Source: Otis tarda
Taxonomy: Eukaryota > Chordata > Aves > Otidiformes > Otididae
Length of the DNA: 64,000 bases
Assembly: GCA_026413225.1 (NCBI GenBank)
Contig: CM048557.1
Span: forward strand, 64,532,987 to 64,596,986
Direction: 5' to 3'
A program made the translations under genes and the position numbers. The notes under the pieces are model-generated. The model worked only from the letters and a program-made list of their open reading frames with translations, did not search any database and had not been told where the DNA came from. Position 1 is the first letter of the stretch. Each line of letters begins with the position of its first letter. Positions 23,801 to 38,200 of the stretch are shown one piece after another.

Positions 23801-23968
23801 GATATTAAAAATTTGTAGTGTCTGAATTTTCCAGCAAGAGAAACTTAATCTTATTGTATAAGAATTATCCCAGGCCAGTAACAACATTTCTGAAGGAACC
23901 AGTCATGGAAAACATGTTTCTCAGAACTGTTCTCAGAGTAAGAAATTTCCTAGGAAAATGTAAAACTG

Positions 23969-23991
23969 AAAAAAAAAAAAAAAAAAAAAAA
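23969..23991. repeat. Poly(A) run of 23
   Basis: Twenty-three A after ACTG. No processed pseudogene or LINE body could be recognised on its left. Confidence 0.75.
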
Positions 23992-26900
23992 GGGAAAACT
24001 GAAGCCAAGGGACTTGGGATAGAGCTGGAACTGCCATGCAAGAGCGGTACGTGAGAATTTAACCTGTTGCTGCTGCTAGCAAGAGGATTTTTCTGCTGCA
24101 CCAGCACAGCTAACTGTTGTGCTTTACATTACAAAGAGCCATCTCACATGGGAATAGCAGTAAAACCATCAGTTTATGGGGGCTTTGCCTAGAAAACCCC
24201 ACACCCCTTGTCATCGCCCTCGGGCTCGGTGTGGCAGTTCAGGACAGTTTTCTCTTTGCATGGGCTCCTCTCCATTCCTCAGCAGAGCTTTGGAGGAGAA
24301 GCCACCTCTCCATCCCAGCGCCTTCTGCTCCAGCCGGGTGGGCAGAGGTGGCCCTGCCCGCGGGCCAGCAGCACAGGCTCCTCTCCGGAAAGCTAATGGG
24401 ATGTGTCAGCTCAGCCCTTTTAGGGGTGCTCTGTTTTTAGGGGTACAGCCAGGCATCTCCCTCAGGGGCAAGGCTCCTGTCCCCAGGGCCTCCCCTTGCT
24501 CACCAAGCATAGCTCCAGGGACGGGCTCTTTTCCTACCCAGAGCCATACACAGAAAATCTGCTTTTGCTGATGGTGTCATATCTGTCAATTCTCCTATTA
24601 AAAAAGTGAGACATGATTTTTGTCTCTGCTAAAGCCTGTATGTGCAGCAAAAGCCCTTCTATCAACAGAGGCACCAAGGAAACGAGCTGGCTGAAAACCA
24701 GCTAAACTGTAAAAGATCCTATCTGCCATCTAGCAGTCTGTTGGACTGTTGCCTGCTGGAGCCCAGGGCATCCAGCTGGAGCTGGGGCTGGGATCGGGGA
24801 CCAGGGGAGAAAGGAGCCGCGCTGCCCGCCAGCCCTCTCCTAGGATGGCCTTTGCCTCTGTCACCCAGCCATGCTCGCTGGGCTCCTCTCCGCGGAGGGA
24901 GCGCATCCCTCCTTTCCATCAGGGCATCGTCCCTCTGCACCCTAAAGATCCTGAGAAAGGTTGGAAAAAGGCTAGACAGGGAGGAGAAAAAGAAAAAAAA
25001 AAGGATATTTCAGCCCTACCAAGGACTGAAAGGAGCAGCACTGACTTGATAAATGCCATTCACTGGTAGCAGCAATGATTTGTTTGGGCAACAGATGAAT
25101 TTGGAGCCAGTCTGACATAGATCTTTCTTTTCCCCTGTATTTATTGTTACCTCTCCGAGTCTTGCGCTGTGATTTAAGGGCACGCCGCAGAGCCCAGCAC
25201 GGCAATAAGCATGGTAGCCTGGGATTACTCACTTACTGAGCCAACGGGGAGGATCTTTGTAACAGGAGGCCAGGGGCAATTCCAATCTCATTCTGAAAAG
25301 CTGCGTTTCATTCAGGCATCCTTTGAGGATCAGAGGTTCTCCATCATCTGAAGCTACTGCCTTAATCTAAATTGTTGGTTCAATTGCTTTCCATGAATTT
25401 AGCACTTAAAGGGATTAGGGCAAAAAAGCTCTAATTTTCCCTCTGACTTTTTACCATCATCAAATGAAAGTTGGGACATCAGCAAAGGAATTTTAAGTCA
25501 ATAATTGTTTTGTAGTGACTGTATGTTTGTGAGACAAACGCTGCCCCTGCCCTAATCCCCGCTCCCCGCATGGAGCAGAGTCATCTGCCGTAGACTTCTG
25601 CGTTTGGCTTTACATCGGCCTCTCAACAGGACAGAACTTGCAAAGAAGGCAAGCGAGCAGCGATCCAAATAAAAAATTGGAGAGACGAGGCTGCTCTACT
25701 TGAGCCCCAGCAAGTTCTCTAAATGGGCTGCTGCTGAAATCCTGACCTTGCTTGCTCTTGGCCTGCCTGAGCTGCTGCCTGCCCTGTAGCCAAGATTAAT
25801 TAATTCTTGTATCGATGTGTGGAGCAACTGCCACGGAATCATAAAACAAGCAGAAAGCTGTTGGCATCCTGTAAAACTTGAGGAGGAGAGAGGGAACCCA
25901 GGCGCAGGGATTTACAGCGGGGCGTACAGAGCTAGCACAGCTATGATCTCAGGTTGTGCTGCCTAAAAAGAGGCAGATCGGGTACCTCGTTCTGCTCTGG
26001 GTTACCCTGGGCAGAACTTAATGGACTTACATGGGCACAAAGCACGTACGTGCAAGTGAAGGCAGAGTAACCAAGGAGGCCAGATCCTTACAGCTTTGAT
26101 GTTTCATCTTTTACACCAGGTAAGAAGTTGAACTGTGAGCCTGCTTTTTGCGGCCAGGTTTAGTTACAGCGAGGAGTTGTGGGGTTAGATGTCCTTTTGG
26201 CCCTCAGAGGTCATCTTTGTCTCCTCTCTGGTCCTGGGTTGGCTGCCCTCGCCGTCACTTCGTACAGTTGCAGCAACATCACTGGGGTTAGAAGAACTAT
26301 TTCAGAGGTGTGGTTCACGCTCGTGGAGGGGACGGAGGGCACAGCTCAGCAGTTGTGCAAGCCTTCAGTGGTTGCAAGAAACAGGGAGGCTGGAAGGAGG
26401 CGTAGCCCACAGCGGGAGCCTCGCATCATCATCCCCTCAAAGGAGAAGGTCCGCAGGTCGCTTGGGCAGCATGTGGTGCTGCTGGGGAACGTGGGGTTGG
26501 GGTAGATGTCTTGTGCCACCGTGGGTCTATGGGGCTGGACCTGGGTCCATGGCAGCATCACTTTGCAGCGGGCTGCACACAAGGCCAACTCCACCTTCTT
26601 CTTTCTGCTTTTGCAGGTCCTTTCTCTTAGATGCTGCCTCCTTGGGAGGGAACTGTCTCTTGCAACATCTCTGTGTTTCTTTAGCACAATGAGCTGCTGT
26701 CAGGAGCCTTCGCTTAATCCAGTACCAAAGTACAAGGGAACCACAAACAAGAACTGTAATATTGCAACACCACTGCGCTGTCACAAGCCACCTCCGATAA
26801 AAATAAACTGCTGGGATAGACTGGCAGCCTCAACAAGCTTCTGAGTTTCTTTCACCAAATGTCGTAAGGAAGACACCCAGCAGGAACACAGACAGGGCAC

Positions 26901-28410
26901 AAACAGCTTCAAACACTCCTGCTCCTCTGTCCCGAGCAAGTAGCCTGGAGCCCCTGGGATTTCTCCAGAAGCTCTTAAACTTGAAGATTTTTCCCCCCTT
27001 CACCACTTTAGGGTATTTCATGTGGCCCCTGGGAGGGTAAATCCCCCCGCGATGAAAGGAACAACCCTCACCTTTGCTTTAAGTGGAGTTCAGGTGACCT
27101 GTGAGCTCTGGTTCTTGGCTCACCCCTTCGTGGTTTGCTGCAATATGAAAGTTTTTCATGGCTTTACAGGGAGCAGGGGAATCAGCCTCGCGGAAAACCA
27201 CCCGCGGGCAGACAAAGGCCGGCGACAAAGCCCAGCGAGCCGTTTTGTCTGAGCCGGGACTGCTCCGTCTCCAGCTTTTGCTGGGACTGGCAGCAGTGGA
27301 AAGCCAGGCTAGTTTTCTCAGCTGATCTTGCTTTGGTCTTATCTGGTTATCTGAACTCCAGCTCTCCCCCCTGGCCCCTGTGTGAGCTGAACGGGGTGCA
27401 ACACCCGCCCAAAATGGCCCACAGCACACGGTCCTGTTGCCTGTGAAGAGCCCTGCTAGGCAGGTTCCTATCAGCTCCTCGCCTTTTAAGACGAGCTGGA
27501 GAGAGTAAGCAGTCTGTCCTGTGATGCTTCTGAGGACATCACTGCCTGCCATGCACCGGCTCTGGTCCCACTGTGGCAGCAGCTTCCCAGCAGACCGAGA
27601 CAACAGCTCCCAGCTTCAGAGGCCATGTCGTGTGTCTCACTTGTAAAAGATTTTCCTTCCTTCTCCCTATGCTTTCTTCTCAGTGTTTTCCAGCTCTGTG
27701 AGAGACCCAGGAGGCTGGAAAGAGAAAGCCAGATCTTTTTCCCTCCCGCTGCCTCAAATGCAGATGTGGGGTGCAGCCTCATGAGACCCACCAGCTTCTC
27801 CATGAAGCTGCTGCTGCGCTCAGCAGGAAGCCTGCTGTCTGCCTTCAGCACATCCCCATGAACCCCGTCGATGGCAGCAGAAACATCCCCAGTGCCCCTT
27901 GCTGGGCCCAGGCATACGTGGCCACGTCACCGAAAGGAGTCATCCCTTTACTGCTGGCTTTGTCTGCTTTGTCCCTAAAACAGCCTCACTCAGATGGTCA
28001 ACATACGGCAGCACCAAGACATGCCCAGGAGGAAATCCTCCACCCTTCATCCTCCTGCTTTGCCTTCTGGCCTTTTAAAAAGACTTGGACCACGTAAGGG
28101 GACAGGATGCTGGCAAGTGGAGATAAGAGCAGGCTGCAGGTGGCAAGGGACAATGCTTTTTTCCTCCAGCATCACGCGGGCACAGAGCTGTCGGGGCAGG
28201 TCAGGCTGCCTTCCTGCGCTCCCGGAGAGAGGTCACGTTCAGCCCGCAGCCGGCCCCCGTGGCAGGCGCTGCGGACGCCTTGTCCTCCAGGCCAGCTGCA
28301 AAATTATGGGTTGATACGTGCTGTTATGGCACATGGGGAGCTGGAAGAGATAACACACACTGGGTCTTCATCTGCCCTTGTGCCATGTGTCTTCCTTACC
28401 TGTACAGAGC

Positions 28411-28440
28411 AACGGTGGGAGATGCAATGGTGGGAGATGC
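28411..28440 (+). repeat. 15-bp tandem duplication
   Basis: Two adjacent 15-mers, AACGGTGGGAGATGC and AATGGTGGGAGATGC, differ by one base. It is a recent or conserved local duplication with no coding context. Confidence 0.7.
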
Positions 28441-29592
28441 CCATGGTTCAGCACAGGCACCCAGTTGCTACAAAGATTTACACAACGTGCCCAGTTTCAA
28501 GTGGGACAAAGTTCTGGAAAGGTTTTGATTCAGAGATGCCAAACTACTTCCAAGTTAAAGGAAATGTATCTTTGATGCAGCCTCATCCAAGGACTAAATC
28601 TTTAGCTCAGCATGGCACTCACCCCACCGAGTGAGGGCAAAGAGCTTTTTGGTGCACATATCTCTTTGCTGCAGGGCTGTGGAGCTGCAGGTGGACCATC
28701 TGAAGCTTTGTCGAAACATTTCGTCACCAGAGTCCCTTTCAGGGCTGCTTGGCAGGAGGCAGCACCGGGGCGAGGAGTAGGGGGTGCAGATGATGGGGCC
28801 AGACCACCTCAAAATGCTGCTCCCACCCGAATCGCAGTCGGAGCAGGCACAGGCATGAGCTGAGCCAGTGTTAACCGAAAGAAAGAGTTTTAATTGAAGC
28901 CTAGCGAACGGTGAGTGAGGGATGCACTTCAGCTCCATTCAGCTACACCATTGTAGCTTCAGCCCCATGGAAAGCTTCGCTCTTGCAGAAACTGCTGAAA
29001 AAAACAAGGCACAGAAATTCATGGGCAAGTGACCAGCGTGCTTTGAGTTTCATTTCTTCAAGTTATTAGCAGATCTAATAAGAATATTAAAAATACCTCA
29101 GTCCTGGATGTACCCTTTGCAATGATCCTGGAAGAAAACAAAGCAAGAGCTGGAGCTGGAGCTGCAACCCCTGCCACGAGATGAGTTACGCCTCGCTAGA
29201 GAGAGATGCCGGTGCTCACAGCCTGTAAATTCGCACCCACTAACAGGAATTCAGCCCTGTGGATTTGAAGCCGCTGTACCAAATCCCTCGCCGTTGGCTG
29301 CAGGCGCAGCAGCGGTGCATCGACACCCAGGGGCGCAGAAGGGTCCCGGCCTGGGGCACAGCTCCTTCAGCATCGGGGAGCGTGATCGGCTCTGCTTTGA
29401 GTGGAGCTCAGCACCTCCCAGCTTGGCTATAGAAACACCATGGTGCTGCAAACGCTCCTGGGGTTTTTGTATTTTTTTCAATCAGCAAACACCTCAGCCT
29501 GACTTTTCCCGGTTTGCGCATAAATGCTTAAAACTCTCTTGAAATGGCCTTTAAAAATTTTCCATTTTAAATACAATCCAGAAGGTTAAAGC

Positions 29593-29614
29593 AAAAAAAA
29601 AAAAAAAAAAAAAA
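29593..29614. repeat. Poly(A) run of 22
   Basis: Twenty-two A following TTAAAGC; no recognisable retroposed body adjacent. Confidence 0.75.
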
Positions 29615-32201
29615 GCTGCCTGTAGCTGAGACAGACAATATTGTCTGGCTATAGGATTTATGCTGCATCATTGTTACATTTGGCTCCTCCTAATGTCAGT
29701 AAGAGTTGCGCTTTTAGGGCTGCATTAAAAAGATAAAAAAGGAACCAGACAAGGAGAGCTCAGGCCAAACCTTGGTACTGTTGAATTGGTTGAATACACA
29801 AAGCAGCTGCTTTAAAGTCCAGAATCAATATTTTCACACCAGAGCGCCGCACAAAACACAAACCAGAGAAACCGGGGAGGTTTCGACAGGATTTACTTTG
29901 GGAAGTGCTGGCTGGGCTTGGGCGGCCGTGGAGGCTGGGCTGGCATGGAGTCAAGGCTGCAGGAAGCCTTCACAGGAGCTTTGTGCAGGGAAACATCCAA
30001 GTGTTTTCCAGCTCTGCAGCTGTATGGGCCAAAGTGAAATTTTGCTGGGTTACAACTATTTTCCACTGGATCTACTGGGAGCTGTTAGCAGCTACTCCGT
30101 GGGATAAATTTGGTCCTGTGGTGACTTGAATTTCCTCACACGAAGAAAAATATTTCCCCACTAGTTTATGTGTCCTAAAATATTCTGAGAAGAGGAAAGG
30201 CACGCCAGACGGTGCAGAGCAGATAGCAGCCCCCTCGCTCGCACCCCGCGTTATCCTCCCGGCTGACGACGCTGTGCGGATGGTAAGTTGTTACGCTGCT
30301 GCTTGAAGAGTCAATTACTGCTTTGGGAGCAAATGCAGCAAGGTTAGTTCATCAGATATAACTTGTTTCTGTCAGGAAGGAAAAGTTCAAGCCAAGGAGC
30401 TTCCCTCCACAAAAGCAAAATTTGTAAAGGAATTCATGCCAGCAAGTTATTACTTTTCTGATCAAAGCGTGTTTGAGATGAACAGAGAATGGCTCCGAAT
30501 ACGACATGCAGATACACATGAATACCATGTCTCAACCGCTCTCTAGCTCCAGGAGATAGGAAGGTGGGGCAGCAGTAAGAAAAGCCGGATTCATCCAGAT
30601 GGAAGCCAGCACGGCACACAGACAGCTGACTTCTGAGGGGAAAAAAAAAGAAAAATCCAAATAAAACCGAGACAAAAATGAAGAAAAGCCCTGAGATGTG
30701 AGGGATGCTCATGCCCTGTTGCTGGGCTGGGTTCACCTTTCCTTGTTCAAGATTTTCTTTAATTAGTTCACTATTGCAAGTCTGGGCCCATTTCTGAGTG
30801 GGCTGAGCCTCCGGGATGCTCTCAGCTCACACCCCAGGCACGTTTTGTTAGCAGAGCATGCTGCGGGGGCACCTGGGACGCTGCGGAGGGCACAGATGTC
30901 CCAGGAGAAATTTAACAGGGGAGAAACTGTGTATTCTGTGGTCTCCTGTCTGCACCCACCCTTGGCTTCTTGGGCAACTCTAGTTGCTTTAGAACGGCAG
31001 GAACTGATTTGCTGGTCCAAGGTGACAGGGGTGTTGAAGAGGCCGGGCTGACCCAGCGGGCACAGAGGGCTGTGACTTATGCTGGAAGCTGGATTTCGCC
31101 CGAGCCCTCGCTGCCTCGCCGCCTGCCCATTGTGCTGCCGAAGGCACCGGCTCCTCGGAGGGCAGCCATCGCTTGGCTGCCAGGCTCCCCCATCAGCAAG
31201 GTGATGCCGTTGGGATAAGTTGCGTTTTGCACTCGTAATCTGGATCTGCAAAGCAGGGGCTGGGTGCTGTGGCTAAATCCCCCTGGGATGGTGAGGCAGA
31301 GCCCTTGGTCAGCTCTGACACATCCCTCGGGAAGGTGGCAGGGATGCCGAACCTGCCTGGCTATCAGGGCCAGGACGGAAACCCCGGCCGTTCGCAAACA
31401 GAGCTGGGAAACGCCCAGTGGGTCAGGAGATGAGCGGTGGTGTGCCGGGAAGGGGGGAAATGGAGGGGCGAAGTAGTAAAAAGCTCTGATAAGAAGGGCC
31501 CTGTAATCAGAACAAATACTGAGTGATTCAGCAGCAGCTGATTGAGGAAGGAGTACAGAATACTTCTGGCAATGTTTGCCTTGCTGGCTGCGACGGCACA
31601 ACAGCTTCGGAGGAAGCGAAGCAGCAAACGCAGCGAGCAGGCAGCTCCCCCCATTGCCACGGCACCTGCTGACCTCCTGCAGTGGGGACCCCCAAAAACT
31701 GGCCTGGCTTCCTTCAGCTGAAAAGATGCCTCCTCCTGTGGCGAGCGCGGGCCTCTGTCCCGCAGGGATGGCGGAAGCGCTCGGCACCGGCCGGCAGGCA
31801 GGGGGCCAGGACAAACAGCCAGGTTGTTTGCCGCACGTCCCGGTACACAAACACCGCTGGCAACCCACGTTACTGCACCTAGGGATGCTGCAAGAAATGC
31901 CATCCCCTCCTAGCCAAGCCTTCTAACAGGGACGAATGGCCAAGTGGCATCTAAATGTCCTGACAGCCCGCGTTATTTGCTCACATGGGGCAGAGCTGCC
32001 CTCATTTCACAGCGCTGAGGTGCGGTCCCCATGATGATGCTCACATTGCTGCCGGCTCGGGGCTTGGCGATGGGGTTGGTACCTAGCATGGCTATTGCCT
32101 TTTTGTTCCCCCCAAATCCCCGCAAGAGGTAGTGAGGTGAGGGCTCTCTTGCTTTCTTCCCTGGGGAGGGACTGGGAGGTGTCACATAATGCTCCACACA
32201 G

Positions 32202-32240
32202 GGCTTTGCTAGGCTCTGGCTTTGCTAGGCTCGGGCTTTG
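32202..32240 (+). repeat. 16-bp tandem repeat, 2.4 copies
   Basis: The unit GGCTTTGCTAGGCTCT is followed by GGCTTTGCTAGGCTCG and a partial third copy GGCTTTG. Confidence 0.75.
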
Positions 32241-35200
32241 AAAAGCTGACAGTGCTTTGGGTCACAGGTGGGCTTTCCATCGCCATCACCAGGAATAAGG
32301 CTTGGAGCCCAAGCTAAGTACCCCCCTCCAGAAATTCAGACCTCTTGAATGAGACCTAGAGCTGCACTGGAAAAAAGCAAACAGGGGAAAAAAACAACCC
32401 AAACAACCCAACCCCAGCACCTCCTGAAATCATGACCCAAAGCTTACTTCTGAAAATCCAAGCTCTAACCCCATTTATAAAACACGCACATGCTTCCTGC
32501 TGGCTCCACCCTCTCGCTCACCGCACGGCCGTTGTTTCATAATACCCAGCTGGCAAAGAAATCTCCATCTTTCCCAGCAGAGACAGATGTGGTCTGGGGG
32601 TCTCTGATGTGTCTCCTACACTTCCCTCTGCTCTTGGCTATCGCAGGTGGGTCATGGCTTGGAGGAAGGCCGGTGGGACACCTCTGGTGCCTACAGAAAA
32701 ACAGTAAAGTTCAGGGGGAAGAAAAAAAGAGACAAAATGACCACAAGAAAATGGTGATGGGTCATATGCATGCCCACACCATGACAAGGTGGAGGAGGCT
32801 CCTTGATGGCACAGGTCTTTCCATGCGTCCTGCGCCCTTCCCAGCCATTGTGCCAGCGCGGGCGGCTGGCAGAGCTCAGGGAGAGGTGCTGCGGTGGGGC
32901 TGGGCTGTGCCTGCAACGGGGCTGAAAGCTGCTGTGCCGGAGCAGCCCAGGGAGGAGTGGGAAAAACGCCCTGTGCTGAGCATCGATCTCCTTTCATGGG
33001 AAAAGGTCAGCATCTGCAGCCCCACCATGGTGCTGAGCGAGGCCATCACCAAAGCTGACATTTCAAAACCGTGGCAACACCCTGCTCACACGACATGGAC
33101 CCGCAGTGGGTACATCCCCACCCAGAGCTGTGCTTATTGCCAGCAGCTTCACGACTGAGCACAGGGGTAGCTCAGCAAGCTGCGTAAATGAACAACAAAC
33201 AACGCCTCCAAAACAAAACACAGGCTCAAAGAGTGATAAAATCAACTTTCCAGAGCTCACATTTATACTTTCTCCTTGGTACAACTCTGCTCCTCCCCAA
33301 ACAGGAGGTGAAGTGACACCAGAGGATCGCAGATGGACAAAAACACAAAAGGAGAGGGAGGAGGATAAACAAGACAATACAAAGATCATGCGGGTACCGA
33401 CGAGGCATGTCTATGGGCTGGCATGACTTAATGTGGATTTGCAGAGACTTGTCCAGGGATTGACCAACCTGTGAGTGCAGCTGGACCCGACCTGCTACCC
33501 AGATTAGTGGGAGATGGAAAGTCCCTCCAAGACCTGTGGTCATTGGCTAAGAAGTAGAGGGAAAAGATCAAGCAGAGGATTTTAACCCCATGGAGAGAAC
33601 AGCTCATGGGACAAAAATGCATGGCCTCGCTGTTGCCTGACCGTTTGAGCTTCCCTGTCAGCACAAATCAAGTATCATCTGGGTTACGGCAGCCACCACC
33701 AACGGCATTCCTGCAGCTGGTGATGCACAGTGCTGCTTTACAGATGGTGTTCATCACTGCTGCTCCAGCACCGCGCTTCCCACCCAACCGCACCTCCCCA
33801 GCCGCCTTCAATGGCTTCATCAGCGAAGGGGGAGAGCAGTGAGTGGGACATGGTGCGAGCCTGGGAACCTGAACCAGCACACTGGTCAGCACATGGGGAA
33901 AACACAAAATGTTTGTCTTCCATCTGTAGAGTCCCTTGCCCATGGGAAGACAGCTAGTGAAACACCAGAGACCTGCAAGAAAGCCAACAGCTCTCCCAGA
34001 GCCCGGTGAAGAGCTGCTGCCGCACTGCGCATCACCCCGAGACCGCCCAGTGCCGGCTCTGGCCACCACAGCCAGTTTCTCTGCCCGCATCCCAGCCCCA
34101 ACCGGCTGCCCGGGCTCCTTGGCAGTGCAAGAACCGCGGCCCATTGCATCATCCTCGCTGCACCTCCCTGGGGTAGGTCCTCACCAGCCCCAAACCTGGC
34201 AGCTTCCCCTGGGGAAACTTCACCAGCCAGCCCCAAATGGCCAAGAGCAGCTGGGGTGATGCTTGCCCCATGCCCTTGAAAATACTGAATGTTTTGAATC
34301 GTTTCCCGGTCCCAGGTCATGCCAAAGCCAAGAACTTTCCCAGTTCCTCATGAGGAGCACCAGTTCCTGGTGTTCTCCTGAGACAGAGAGGGAGCACCCT
34401 CCTCCAAGACCTCCGTGCCAGCTCCTGCCTGCTTGCAAACACTTGCCCAGAGGGACGGGGTTGATGGGTTTTCAAGTGCCTGGAAAGGGTTGTTACGGGC
34501 ACATATTCAACTTTACATATTGCAAGTGAGATGATTTTGCCCAGATTCCTGGGAGACCAGAAATGAAGGCAGAAGTGGAGCAATTAGCCTCTGAGGAAAG
34601 GATGGAGAGGTGAAGGTTTAAGGGCAGGGCAGTTGTTTCTCAGCGAAGTGGAGCTTGGGTGCTGCCCGGGAATGCTTCAGCAATACTGTGAGAGAGAAGA
34701 AGTTGGTCCAAAAACGTCGCTCCCCTTGGGCAGAAGAGCATCCTTCTCCACGGCCACCCGCTGCCTTTCTCCTGAGCTGGGAGGCATTGCAAAGCTCTCT
34801 GTTCTCCTGGCCACCTGCAGTGGGGTGGCCTGCGTCCCCCAGCCTGACACAGCAGAGTTTTAAGAGCAGACACCAACCTTGCTCATAAAAAAATAAAGTC
34901 AAAATCTTTTGCCCCGAGGGAGTCCATGAACTCTTGTGGTGAACGGGCTGGTACCAGAGCCAGCTGAGCACCTCAGGGTGCCCAGCTGCGTCTCACGGGG
35001 TGTGGAGGGAGGCATCCAAGCCATCGTTGGGCATCGCTGTATCACACCCACAATTTTTTAGGCCTTCCTTTGTGGGCTTTTCTATTTTTGACCTTCCACT
35101 TAATCGCATAAGCCGCTTTCCAGAGTAACTACAGCATCTGCAGCTTTCATTGACTTCCTCTGAAAACGAGAGCGATGATTGCCAGGAAGGAGATGTTGGA

Positions 35201-38200
35201 GCTGTGCTCACTTCGGCATGGTTTATTCACCGATGGTCCGCGGGGCTTCAAATAACGCCAGGCAGCAGGGCGAGCGAAGGGCTAGCAGGGCCTGGCTGGC
35301 ATCTGCCACCGCTGATTTTGCTGGTGACCAAGGAGCAAAACACCCAATAAACAGAGCTGATTGATTGCTTACAACTCTCTCCACACGGCAGAGGCTGAGT
35401 CGCTCTCCGCTCCACAATAAACAGGGGGTGTTGGGTGTTAAAGAGCATCGCACCGCAACCTCGATGGCCCATTTTATGTGTGGTGGCATGGAAGGGAGCC
35501 CAAAGGTGAAAAGGCTTAATTAGTAATACTGCAAGCTGATTACTATGGCCCATATATAGGGTGACCTGCATCTACTATCACTTAGCATGGTAATGACTAA
35601 GTACAGCATGTGGTTTAAATATCTCCCTAATGCTAAAGCTAAATGCATCTCTAGCCCTAACCCTCTAATTGACTGATTCTAAATATGATAGATTAGCTTT
35701 CCATCTCATTATATGTATCTAATCAGGGGATGAGGGCGTGTATACCCTTGGACACATGGTTTTTCATTTCTACTGCCCTACAACAGCAATTAAAAGAAAA
35801 TTACTTGTCTGCTTGGGTTTGTTGCAGGCTTATCTCGTATCCTATCTCAGAAAGCTGCCAGATTCACTTCACGATAATAAAAATAAGCTGCAGAATCCTG
35901 CTTCCACGTGGACACCGAGATACAGTAACGTAGGTGTTGCCTGTGCGATCTCTGCCTGATGACCCTGAATCGGCGCGGGGCTCTTGCTGCTTGTGGTCAT
36001 TGCCCTGTAAACCACCGGCTCATGGGCAGCAGTGCCCAGCGGGAAAGGCCGGGAGCGAGCGGCAGGGGAGGGTCTTGGCACGAAGAGCAGCTCATGCTTC
36101 AATGGCTGATTCTCAAGGAGGACGCTCATTTAGATGCCGTCTAAAATAAGTTTCCTGATTCCAGAGACCAGCTGTACAGCGTGCCTTCTCCTGCGGCCAG
36201 CGTGCCCAGCTGCAAGGTCCTGCACACCAGGCAGGCTCCGCTCCCCTAGGAGCTGCTCGCCACGGCCCCAGCCTGAGGACACGGGTGGGAGGAGGACTAA
36301 GGCAAAGTCCCTGAGTGACCTCATGTGCATCTTCTAGCCCAGCTAAGCACTAATAAGCTTGCTACATTTAGGCTTTCACTCCAGGTCTGGGTAGCTGCAG
36401 GCACCTCCTTGCTCACGCCTTGTCTCTGCCTAGGAACCAGTCTCCAAAGCGGGATGCTGTGGGCCACCTGCCCAGTGTTGAACTCCAGTTGCTGCTGGGG
36501 CCTCCTAAGCCATTTGTTAGTGCTCAGGAGTCCTTGGGATACACTCGTGCGCCACCAAAACCAAGAGACACCTATATGAGGTCACCTTCAAAATTTGGCC
36601 ACCCCCAACAGGCTCCCTGGAGGCCTCCCTCTAACCCAGGAGGCATGTCCCTTCCCAGTGGGAGGAGAGAGCATCCATCCATCCCTCCCAGCCCCTCTGC
36701 CTGGGCCTGGCTAAATGGGAGAGAAGAGGAGGTCGCTGGCTTTTTGCCCAAGACGCTTTCAGAGGAACCGAGGATCACTCATGTCTGACAAACCTCTGTT
36801 CTCAGCATGGCCATGGGTGCTTCGCTTCCTCTATGTCTAACCCAATATAGAGGCAGCAGAGCCGAAACAAAGGCCCAGATACCTTTACGGTTGTGCTGGC
36901 TGGTCCAGACCAATGCTGATAGGTCTATATGTAGACACAGCATAACTCACCACGAGGAGATGAGCCATGTTACAATTTTGTCATTTTCCACTTAAGTGTC
37001 CCGAGCACTGATTGCAGTTTGGGGATTTTCCATCTCAGACAAATTACCGGGCTCCACCAAAACAGCTGAGGGACAGCCCCATTTTGGATTACAACATCTT
37101 CACCAGATCGGCACCAGCAGAGCTCCCCTCTGCGAGCGCGAGGGAAATGCCTGCCATGGGCAGGAGACCCGGGGCCATGCTAAATTGTTGCAGTGCAAGG
37201 AAAATTAAAGGAGTCAGGGTAACAGATTAGAGAAGGCATCCCGAGCTGGCAGCGGAAATTCTTGCTCATTAGGAGCAAAAACAAAAGACAGCCTTCAGTT
37301 GCTAGGGTGTAATTTAGATGCAGGCTCTACGTGGCAATTTTCGTGGGTCTGCAGGGAGCCCCGGTGAAACTTGGTGATGAAGGTTCCCACAAGTGGAAGG
37401 ATTTTGCTGAAGTCCAGGCCTAGCTGAGCAGGTTTAAAGGCCACACTTGCTTTTTTTCTTCCACTTAAAATTGAGTTTTAAGCTACTGAGATGGGCATTC
37501 GAAAGGGAACATTATGGTGTGACATACGGCTTACTTGACCAGTCTCCCTAGGCAGTTGGAGGCAGGTTTTCTCCACCGTCCAGGGAAGTGGCAGAAGCAC
37601 CCAGCCGAACAAAACCACCACCCAACCTTCCCCTTGGAGAAGGGGTTAGCGATGCGCAAGAATAAAGGGCCTGAGAAGTGGCAAACAGAAAGGTTGCCCC
37701 AAGGAGTGCAACATGTTGAGATATGTCTATCAGATAACAATACTTGAGCTCGAGCCTCAGAGTGTGTTCACAGAGCTTAAAAATAATGGTGACTCAGCTC
37801 TAGGTGAAATACTTACTCACCTGTAACACTGCCCTCCTGCCTCAAGTCAGAAGGTTTGCGCTATCGAGGGCGCTGCCTTCATTCCAAGTTTGGAAGACGC
37901 CAACATTCCAGAAGCTACTGGAGACATCGGCCAGAGTACCATTGGCATTTGCAAACCCAACAACCCAGATCTTGGGGTGAACTGAGACCCCGTGTCTCAG
38001 AACAGAAGAAATCTGTGGTTAGCACCAAACTCCGTTAATAAAAGCTTTGAATACCCTGTTTCTTCTAGACTGCATTTGGGAAAAGAAAGCAAGACTCCTG
38101 TGCAGAAGGTATTTCTGGTGAGTCGACAGACCTGTAATGACTGGGAGGCCTGGAACTGCTTCCCGTCTGAGTCTAGAGGCAGATAAGATGAAGATAACAT

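Noticed and set aside
31077-31868. 263-codon minus-strand open frame
   Set aside because: There is no recognisable domain, another long minus-strand frame (31364-31903) overlaps it out of phase, and it lies in a GC-rich patch. No promoter or splice support is visible.
32490-33158. 222-codon plus-strand open frame
   Set aside because: The translation has no motif I know, and opposite-strand frames overlap it. It is likely chance.
35650-35665. CCCTAACCC text as an interstitial telomere repeat
   Set aside because: Only about one and a half units are present.
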